Source: Magnetococcales bacterium
Lineage (GTDB): Bacteria; Pseudomonadota; Magnetococcia; Magnetococcales; DC0425bin3
Assembly: GCA_015229045.1 (NCBI GenBank)
Contig: JADGCJ010000175.1
Coordinates: 1 to 6,725, forward strand
Length of the DNA: 6,725 nucleotides
Direction: 5' to 3'
Shown: in pieces, positions 1-4,781 of the stretch
How positions within the stretch are numbered: position 1 is the stretch's first letter
Layout: every line of letters begins with the position of its first letter
The notes under the pieces: generated by a model
What the model was told of the DNA's origin: nothing
The model's database searches: none
Seen by the model: only the letters and a program-made list of their open reading frames with translations
Translations under genes and position numbers: made by a program

Positions 1-1
1 T

Positions 2-91
2 GCTGGCGACCAAGAAGGTTTTTTGTTTTATTTGAAGCGTGATCTGGTTGGATTTGTTGACCTTTTTGAAGATGTTCCTTATTATTTTTGA
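2..91 (+). CDS. C-terminal end of an upstream gene cut by the window edge
   Basis: Frame 2 is open from the first base to a TGA at 89-91 and gives 29 residues, ending in the acidic/aromatic tail VDLFEDVPYYF. The composition (Asp, Phe, Tyr, Leu, Gly) looks like a real protein terminus, and it stops 38 bases before the next start codon, which fits two genes in the same direction. Base composition matches the AT-rich gene that follows, so the two may have arrived together and may be co-transcribed. Too little is visible to name a family. It could also be a chance open frame, because AT-rich DNA carries many stops and 29 open codons is only mild evidence. Confidence 0.45.
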   Translation, partial: AGDQEGFLFYLKRDLVGFVDLFEDVPYYF

Positions 92-129
92 TCATTTGCT
101 TTTTATTCTAACTTGCAGGGGTTACGTCA

Positions 130-786
130 ATGGAAGGTTTGACAAAGTTGATAACGTCGCTTTCGCCATTCGCATGGCCAATTATTGTTATCGTTTTAGT
201 TTTTAAATTTGCGAATCCGATCGGAGGTTTTGTCAAAGATTTTAGTAACAAAAAATTGAAAATCAAATTTGGCGAATATGAACTATCAATAGAGGAGGTG
301 TCTGATCAGCAAAGGACGATCGTTGGTGACATTCAATTAAAAGTTGCCGAACTTGAAAAAAAGCTTTCCGGTTTTACCGCAACATTGCCACAAAATAAAG
401 CACCATCTGTTCGTGAAGATTCTTTGAATCCGATCAATAGACGTATTCTTTGGGTTGATGATTTGCCAAGAAATAACGCTTATTTGGTTTCTCTCCTCAA
501 AGAGAGAAATGATACGGTTGATATTGCCCGGAATACTGAAGAAGGTATGCGGAAATTACAGGAAATTAATTATGATATCATAATTTCAGATATGAAAAGA
601 CCCGAGAGCGATAAGGCAGGTATTGAGCTTGCGGAGAGGATACGCATCATCAACAAGAAAGTTCCTGTGTTTATTTTTTGTGGGGGGTGGGCTGCGCAAA
701 ATATGAAGGAGGAAGCGCTACGATCTGGTGTTAATGGAATCACATCTTCCAGCACAACATTGCTAAGCATGCTTGGTAAAAACTGA
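130..786 (+). CDS. Membrane-anchored protein with degenerate response-regulator receiver domain
   Basis: This is a 218-residue protein. The ATG at 130 is chosen because AGGGG (117-121) sits 8 bases upstream. Residues about 13-29 form one hydrophobic segment (PFAWPIIVIVLVFKF), probably a membrane anchor with the rest in the cytoplasm. A charged stretch (about 55-82) could form a short coiled coil. Residues about 104-215 resemble a CheY-like receiver fold: RILWVDD supplies the acidic pair (D110, D111) and IIISDMKR supplies the phospho-acceptor position (D154). The switch Thr/Ser after beta-4 is Cys184 and the conserved Lys after beta-5 is replaced in GITSSST (near Ser207), so phosphorylation signalling may be altered or lost. 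There is no DNA-binding or enzymatic output domain and no adjacent kinase. It is AT-rich compared with everything right of 800, which suggests horizontal transfer. The receiver assignment is fairly secure; the role is unknown. Confidence 0.8.
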   Translation: MEGLTKLITSLSPFAWPIIVIVLVFKFANPIGGFVKDFSNKKLKIKFGEYELSIEEVSDQQRTIVGDIQLKVAELEKKLSGFTATLPQNKAPSVREDSLNPINRRILWVDDLPRNNAYLVSLLKERNDTVDIARNTEEGMRKLQEINYDIIISDMKRPESDKAGIELAERIRIINKKVPVFIFCGGWAAQNMKEEALRSGVNGITSSSTTLLSMLGKN

Positions 787-1120
787 CGTATCCAGAAAAT
801 TTACCAAGACCTCTCCGTTGTTGTTCGTACCAGGAGACCGTTGCCTCAAGTTCTGCAACAGCTTCCGGGTGTATTTCAAATTTGGCAAGGAGTTGCTCTG
901 TCAACCTGTCGCGTACCTCATCCCATGACAGGCACGTTACTTTACCTGTTTTTACATCCCGCAAACGGCGGATAATTTCTTCTTGCCAGAGTACGTCAGC
1001 ATGCGGGTCAACATTTTCGGGAAACTCAGGACTCTGAATCAGTTCTCGGGCCAGCGTGGCACGCTCCATTGATGACAGGCCAAGTGCCTGTTCCACGACT
1101 GTTTTTTCAGAGTTTATCAT
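740..1120 (-). CDS. Addiction-module antitoxin (PF09720-like) fused in frame to a truncated toxin
   Basis: Reading from ATG 1120 gives 126 residues. Residues 1-78 (MINSEKTVVEQALGLSSMER onward, with WQEEIIRRLRDV and a final SWDEVRDRL) match the small 'putative addiction module component' antitoxin family, which is usually about 70-80 residues and ends just after the SWDEV-type motif. There is no stop there: the frame continues into toxin-like sequence (residues about 79-106) and then into 20 residues of unrelated sequence antisense to the end of the 130-786 gene, reaching a stop at 740-742. In the normal module the antitoxin neutralises a ParE/RelE-type toxin encoded by the next, separate gene. 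The start at 1120 has only a weak GAG 8 bases upstream; more upstream in-frame codons exist but encode nothing family-like. The antitoxin part may still fold, but the fused tail probably makes this a relic. Confidence 0.7.
   Translation of the reverse strand: MINSEKTVVEQALGLSSMERATLARELIQSPEFPENVDPHADVLWQEEIIRRLRDVKTGKVTCLSWDEVRDRLTEQLLAKFEIHPEAVAELEATVSWYEQQRRGLGKFSGYVSFYQACLAMLCWKM
797..886 (-). pseudogene. Remnant N-terminus of a ParE/RelE-superfamily toxin
   Basis: Immediately after the antitoxin, in the same frame, the translation reads AKFEIHPEAVAELEATVSWY followed by EQQRRGLGKF. This is the hallmark N-terminus of ParE-type plasmid-stabilisation toxins: a beta strand, then HPEA-x-AELE, then WYE-x2-R-x-GLG. 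Those toxins normally continue for another 60-70 residues holding the remaining strands and the C-terminal helix; here the similarity ends after GLGK, and from about 800 leftwards the sequence belongs to the AT-rich block. The toxin also has no start codon of its own at the usual place, since the expected ATG before KFEIHPEA is absent and the frame is continuous with the antitoxin. It is therefore dead by truncation and probably also by loss of separate translation. The rest of the toxin is not elsewhere in the window. Confidence 0.7.
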
Positions 1121-1351
1121 GCTGTTTTCTCGACGTTTATTTGTTGGAATCCGACCCGCTCTCCACTTCCACCATTCCATTTCGACAGTCTCCATGATAC
1201 CAGACAAGGCAGTCCCTTGCCAGAGGGTGGCTGTTTGGTCTTTTGGCATTGCATTCCATGGGCAACGTTTCGATCATTCCGCTTCTGATTGGAAATGAAA
1301 AATTTAAAATTCCTGTAATGAGTTGGTGAGTTCAGGCATAGGGTGCGTGTC

Positions 1352-1678
1352 ATGAGTGAAATAACCGATTTTCAGGAAAGTTGCGGCAACATTTTTGCAG
1401 ACCTTGGCTTGCCGGATGCGGGGGAACTTTTGGCCAAGGCCCAGCTTGTCAGCAGGATTGGTGACTTGATTGATGAACAGGGGCTTTCGCAGGCTGATGC
1501 GTCCAGGATTATGGGTGTTGATCAGTCTGATTTTTTGGCACTTTTGCGGGGTCAACTGGAAAAATTTTCCATGGAACGTCTGTTTGGATTTTTGAATGCC
1601 TTGGATTGTGATGTGCAGATTATCATTCAACGCAGGCCACAATCCCGGCATGCGCATATCCTCGTTGTTCCGGTATGA
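1352..1678 (+). CDS. HTH-type antitoxin, HigA2/HTH_37-like, without visible toxin
   Basis: This is a 108-residue protein. The ATG at 1352 is preferred over an in-frame GTG at 1343 because AGGG (1340-1343) lies 8 bases before it. Residues 10-35 (CGNIFADLGLPDAGELLAKA) and the helix-turn-helix at about 34-70 (GLSQADASRIMGVDQSDFLA) are typical of the HTH_37/HigA2 antitoxin family. It is followed by the characteristic SMERLFGFLNALDCDVQIII segment and a basic PQSR tail. Family members bind the promoter of their own operon and neutralise a HigB/RelE-like toxin that is normally encoded directly upstream. Here the 231 bases upstream lead to a divergent, unrelated antitoxin and show no toxin-like frame, and no toxin follows either. 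It may be an orphan repressor or anti-addiction antitoxin. The family call is strong. Confidence 0.85.
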   Translation: MSEITDFQESCGNIFADLGLPDAGELLAKAQLVSRIGDLIDEQGLSQADASRIMGVDQSDFLALLRGQLEKFSMERLFGFLNALDCDVQIIIQRRPQSRHAHILVVPV

Positions 1679-1807
1679 GGAGACAAGCCAATCGCAAGGC
1701 AAGGCATTGTATATCTGTATCCGCATGGATCATTCTGTGGGCTACTTGGATGAAATCATCTCGGATTTCAGCCTGCCGCATCAGGAGCCGCTGAGAAGGC
1801 TGTTGTT

Positions 1808-1831
1808 GATGATGATGATGATGATGATGAT
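1808..1831. repeat. (GAT)8 trinucleotide microsatellite
   Basis: There are eight perfect consecutive GAT units, preceded by TTGTTG. In the three plus-strand frames this reads poly-Asp, poly-Met or TGA stops. Because the unit is three bases long, slippage would not shift any reading frame. Confidence 0.95.
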
Positions 1832-1951
1832 GCTCGGGTGGAAGAAGTCGGACTCCTTGATAGTAGCTGTGAAGCCAGCGAACAAGACCGGGAAAAACCG
1901 AATTCCTGACCCGATTGTTCAGGAAACCGCTGGATTGCTCAGGCTCATGCA

Positions 1952-1960
1952 TGATACAAT
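1952..1960 (+). promoter_or_regulatory. Candidate extended -10 promoter for the 2062-4277 gene pair
   Basis: TGATACAAT fits the extended -10 pattern TG-n-TAnAAT, with TACAAT at 1955-1960. No good -35 hexamer lies 16-18 bases upstream, which extended -10 promoters can tolerate. Transcription would start near 1967 and leave a leader of roughly 65-95 bases. The assignment rests only on consensus match and position. Confidence 0.3.
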
Positions 1961-2061
1961 ACGGTCCGTGATTGTTTGTCTTGCAACCAACACATGATGC
2001 GGAATGTAATCGGTTTCGACGTTGGAGGAGCGTGAGGGACAATTCCTCAAGCCAAAATCTT

Positions 2062-3246
2062 ATGATAGACGAGAGATTTAAACACTCTCCCAAAGCATCC
2101 GCTAAATTTCCAACCGATCCTGTTGTGTCAGGCAAGGCATGCTTGCCTGTTCTTGCGGGTTCGAAGAAAAAATCACAAAAGCGGTTTTTATTTTCTGAGA
2201 GATCCAGGGGAATTGAAAAAGCAATTCTGAAACGGCAGAGCAGATTTATTTGCAAATCAAGACGATCAAAATTACCAGAAATAAAATTTGCCGAACGTTG
2301 TGGTATTCCATCGTTAGATGTAACAACTAATGAAGAAAGATCCCTTGCCCCTGTTCGGTTGAAAAAAGCAATTCGCAGACTTGACTACAAATCGAGACGA
2401 ACTCAATCATCCAGAAAAAAATCAAGTGATTATTCCGGTTCTGTTTCATTTGATTATGCTGTTTCTACCTCTGAGGGCAAACCGGGGATGCCATTTTTGG
2501 ACCCCAGGGTCGTCTTGCCAGTTCCTGCCCGTGTTCAGGGCAGGATGACCAAACGCCATTCAGAAAATTTTATTTTTTCCCTGGAAAATGGTGCGACAGG
2601 ATATTTGCCTGTTCCCTCGTCTATGGAAAAGAGTCTGAGTCGCAAATTAATGGATTATTTTCCTGACGGATTATTTTATGAAGGATTCAAGGTCGCGGAA
2701 ACGCCACTCGGTTTTGAACTCTCCTGGCCCAAAGCCATGTTTTTTCATCCGGAATTGCTTGCCCTGGTTCACGAAGCCTTTTCCCGGGACGCCAATCCGT
2801 CCGGTGGAGAATCCATGGCCACCTACTACGCAGAAGATGCCGGTATACATCATCCCGGGGGTTTTGGTTCGGATGTGGATTTAAAGACATTGGAAACCCT
2901 GTTACGCCGTCGATTGTCCAGACTCTTGGGGGCCATGGCTTCTGAACCACGCAACAAACCTACCGTTCTCTTCCACGGCATCATACCTGACAAGGATTTT
3001 GAGCGGGATATCTGGAACTGTATTCCTGTCCACGCCGGCCTGGTTCCACAGGTGTTGGCTCTGGTAAAAGATACTTTGATTCTCTACTCCCAGTATTTTG
3101 CAGAACCCCCCGAAGAGCCTGGTTTGCGATGGGATGGCGAAAATTTGTATCTGCACCATGTCGCACCGATAGAGGTTCCCTCGGATGTTCCACAACTCAA
3201 AGTAATCAACATGACTCTGCCGCCGATACTCCCGGAGAACATGTAA
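2062..3246 (+). CDS. Unknown-family protein with basic repetitive N-terminus, first gene of a phosphoesterase operon
   Basis: I do not recognise this family. From ATG 2062 it has 394 residues. An in-frame GTG at 2032 (404 residues) has GGAGGAG at 2024-2030, though unusually close, and a TTG at 1972 is less likely, so the start is uncertain. Residues about 1-160 are rich in Lys, Arg and Ser (KKKSQKR, CKSRRSK, YKSRRTQSSRKKS) and contain an imperfect internal duplication, which suggests a disordered nucleic-acid- or membrane-contacting tail. The rest (from about MTKRHSENFIFSLENGA) looks globular, with aromatic, proline and acidic residues (YFPDGLFYEGFKVAETPLGF, LLRRRLSRLLG, VLFHGIIPDKDFERDIW) and no signal peptide or membrane segment. 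No catalytic motif could be identified. Its stop at 3244-3246 is 2 bases before the probable start of the phosphoesterase, so the two products are likely made together and may act together. Confidence 0.75.
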   Translation: MIDERFKHSPKASAKFPTDPVVSGKACLPVLAGSKKKSQKRFLFSERSRGIEKAILKRQSRFICKSRRSKLPEIKFAERCGIPSLDVTTNEERSLAPVRLKKAIRRLDYKSRRTQSSRKKSSDYSGSVSFDYAVSTSEGKPGMPFLDPRVVLPVPARVQGRMTKRHSENFIFSLENGATGYLPVPSSMEKSLSRKLMDYFPDGLFYEGFKVAETPLGFELSWPKAMFFHPELLALVHEAFSRDANPSGGESMATYYAEDAGIHHPGGFGSDVDLKTLETLLRRRLSRLLGAMASEPRNKPTVLFHGIIPDKDFERDIWNCIPVHAGLVPQVLALVKDTLILYSQYFAEPPEEPGLRWDGENLYLHHVAPIEVPSDVPQLKVINMTLPPILPENM

Positions 3247-3248
3247 AT

Positions 3249-4277
3249 TTGGAACGATTCCGAATTTTTCACCTGTCAGATCTGCACCTGGCTGATATTG
3301 CCAACCGACTGAACCTGATCTCTTCAGGCCTGGACATTTGGTCTGGTGGATGGCGCTATCTGGCATCGGTTCTGGGATTGGACGAGCGTGGTTCCGTAAG
3401 CCTTGGAAAGCCTTCTACCTTTGACGGTCATCTCGCGCAACGGCTGACATATCTGTTGCAATCGCTGGTGAATGAAGCCAAGAGAGAGCGTGTCGCCAGC
3501 GCCATTCTGATTACCGGCGACCTGGCTGCGACTGGTCTGGAATCCGATATGCAGGCCGCCAGGCGTTATATTACCGGAGCAGGCCCCGTTGCAGAGGGAT
3601 ATCGTACCTGGCCCGGACTGACCACTCATGGAGTTCCATTGTTGTTCATGCCTGGCAATCATGATCGATATCAGAGACTTTTCATGCCAGGATCGACCGA
3701 ATTTGAAAATCAATTTGGCAATGACTGGTCGTTTGGTCAGGGAATCTGGAAAATGGGTGGGAAAATGCGCTATGCCCTATTGGAGGGAGTAAAAGAGCGT
3801 CTTGCGTTCCTGGCATGCGACCTGACTTTGGATCCCAATGATGAAGATCTGCTGCTGGCCGATTGGCCGGGTAAGGGTAAGGTATATCCTGATTCTCTGC
3901 AAAGCATGAGAGATTTCACCGAACTGGTTCGGGATCATTTTTCTCCCTCGGTCATTCTCTGGGTCACCCATTTTCCACCATTTTTTGCCAATCTGGATGA
4001 CAATCTCCGACTGTTGGATGCGGAATTTCTTGTCCAGGCAGCAGAAGATTTGGCAATTGATGTGGTTTTTTCCGGCCATACTCACGAGTTTGGTCCCAAC
4101 AATGGAATAAAAACCGGGCAGGTCAATTGGATCACGGTCGGCACAGCTTGCTGTGTGGAGCGGGACGATTTACCGGGACTCCTTGTGGTGGATTTGGTCG
4201 TAGAGAATGGCAGGTTATTGCACAACCAATGTATCGTCAGACCTGTTTCGGTCGATAGTGGATTGTTCATTCCATAA
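3249..4277 (+). CDS. Calcineurin-like metallophosphoesterase
   Basis: This is a 342-residue cytoplasmic-type protein with all metal-binding blocks of the calcineurin-like (Metallophos) superfamily in order: D-x-H in LSDLHLAD (D11, H13), GD in LITGDLAATG (D91), GNHD in FMPGNHDRY (N137, H138), H in WVTHFPP (H241), and GHTH in FSGHTHEFG (H277, H279). It should bind two metal ions and hydrolyse a phosphoester; the substrate (nucleotide, nucleic acid or protein) cannot be told. TTG 3249 is preferred because the first block begins a few residues later, as usual in the family, and GGAG (3234-3237) lies 11 bases upstream. The only ATG in this frame, at 3129, would add 40 residues with no family character while overlapping the previous gene by 118 bases. 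Insertions between blocks 1 and 2 and between 3 and 4 are longer than in minimal members. It is likely co-translated with the upstream unknown protein. Confidence 0.9.
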   Translation: MERFRIFHLSDLHLADIANRLNLISSGLDIWSGGWRYLASVLGLDERGSVSLGKPSTFDGHLAQRLTYLLQSLVNEAKRERVASAILITGDLAATGLESDMQAARRYITGAGPVAEGYRTWPGLTTHGVPLLFMPGNHDRYQRLFMPGSTEFENQFGNDWSFGQGIWKMGGKMRYALLEGVKERLAFLACDLTLDPNDEDLLLADWPGKGKVYPDSLQSMRDFTELVRDHFSPSVILWVTHFPPFFANLDDNLRLLDAEFLVQAAEDLAIDVVFSGHTHEFGPNNGIKTGQVNWITVGTACCVERDDLPGLLVVDLVVENGRLLHNQCIVRPVSVDSGLFIP

Positions 4278-4310
4278 CGTGACGGTCTGTTCATTTCTCT
4301 TTTTTCCATA

Positions 4311-4342
4311 GGCCAACTGACACATTGGCCAGGATTATTTTT
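4311..4342 (+). terminator. Weak hairpin after the phosphoesterase gene
   Basis: GGCCAA (4311-4316) and TTGGCC (4325-4330) form a 6-bp perfect stem with an 8-base loop, followed by AGGATTATTTTT. It lies 34 bases after the stop at 4277 and before the next gene. The stem is short and the T-tract is displaced, so termination would be weak. The rest of 4278-4496 shows nothing beyond an AT-rich patch (4475-4487, including TAAAAT) that could be a -10 for the CDGSH gene. Confidence 0.35.
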
Positions 4343-4511
4343 CTGACCGAAAAGTCTTTCCTCCCTGCCTACAGGAAACCCTGGCAAAATCCACTCTCAA
4401 AATGTTAGTCTCAACCGGGAATTCAACGAATGGTTCCGGTCTGGCGTCAGCAGCGATCCGACCAGATTCCTGCATTAATAAAATATTCTGGATTGTTTGG
4501 GAGTAACCATC

Positions 4512-4781
4512 ATGACGGACATGTTCAAAAAAGGTGAACCCTACCTGATCAAGGCCAAGCCGGGCGAGACCTATGCCATTTGCACCTGTGGCCATACCCA
4601 GGATCCTCCGTTTTGCGATGGTGCCCATAAGCAACATCCTCCCAAAAAACCCCATCTGCACAAGGTCCAGCAGGTTGAGGATCTTTATGCCTGTGGCTGT
4701 GGGGGCAGCAAATCTGCTCCCTGGTGTGATGGTACCCACAAAAGTTGCCCCGAACACGATAACTACATGAAACGTTGGTGA
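4512..4781 (+). CDS. Tandem CDGSH iron-sulfur domain protein
   Basis: This is an 89-residue protein. ATG 4512 is fixed by GGGAG (4499-4503) with 8 bases of spacing; an in-frame TTG at 4497 would overlap that site. Two complete CDGSH motifs (C-x-C-x2-S/T-x3-P-x-C-D-G-x2-H) are present: CTCGHTQDPPFCDGAH with ligands C24, C26, C35, H39, and CGCGGSKSAPWCDGTH with ligands C61, C63, C72, H76. Each should hold one 2Fe-2S cluster with three-Cys, one-His ligation, the redox- and pH-sensitive type known from mitoNEET relatives. Here both are in one chain, as in the MiNT-type/tandem bacterial members, and no membrane anchor is visible, so it is probably a soluble cytoplasmic electron-transfer or cluster-transfer protein. 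Its stop overlaps the start of the membrane protein downstream, so both are probably translated from one mRNA. The family assignment is very secure; the physiological partner is unknown. Confidence 0.95.
   Translation: MTDMFKKGEPYLIKAKPGETYAICTCGHTQDPPFCDGAHKQHPPKKPHLHKVQQVEDLYACGCGGSKSAPWCDGTHKSCPEHDNYMKRW

Larger units (their letters stand above)
1679..2061. other. Stretch without a convincing gene, holding a microsatellite and a promoter candidate
   Basis: No frame here has a good start, ribosome site and protein-like composition. Frame 3 is open to 1997, but it consists of the antisense-like run LRRLL, eight Met from the GAT tract, then unremarkable sequence. A minus-strand frame over the same region gives eight His. 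One imperfect short direct repeat is visible (GATTGTTCAGG at about 1912 and GATTGCTCAGG at about 1933). The rightmost part probably serves as promoter and leader of the gene starting near 2062. Confidence 0.5.

Noticed and set aside
88..109. TTGATC and TATTCT as a promoter for the receiver-domain gene
   Set aside because: The spacing between the two elements is only 10 bases, incompatible with a sigma-70 promoter, and AT-rich DNA yields such matches by chance.
1121..1351. Possible hidden HigB-like toxin between the divergent antitoxins
   Set aside because: All frames were read and none shows HigB/RelE features. One plus frame (ending at 1298) and one minus frame are open but have no recognisable motif, so no gene is called.
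1725..1997. Plus-strand frame starting MDHSVGYLDEIISDF and running through eight Met
   Set aside because: There is no Shine-Dalgarno, the composition is implausible around the repeat, and nothing resembles a known family; kept only as part of the non-coding stretch.
1623..2255. Minus-strand open frame of 210 codons containing eight His and three Gln
   Set aside because: The His run is just the GAT tract read backwards, the frame overlaps the 5' part of the better-supported 2062 gene and the end of the HTH gene, and no family features or ribosome site are visible.
4461..4490. CCAGA...TCTGG inverted repeat upstream of the CDGSH gene as a regulator site
   Set aside because: The arms match over only five bases with a long AT-rich centre, too weak to call an operator.
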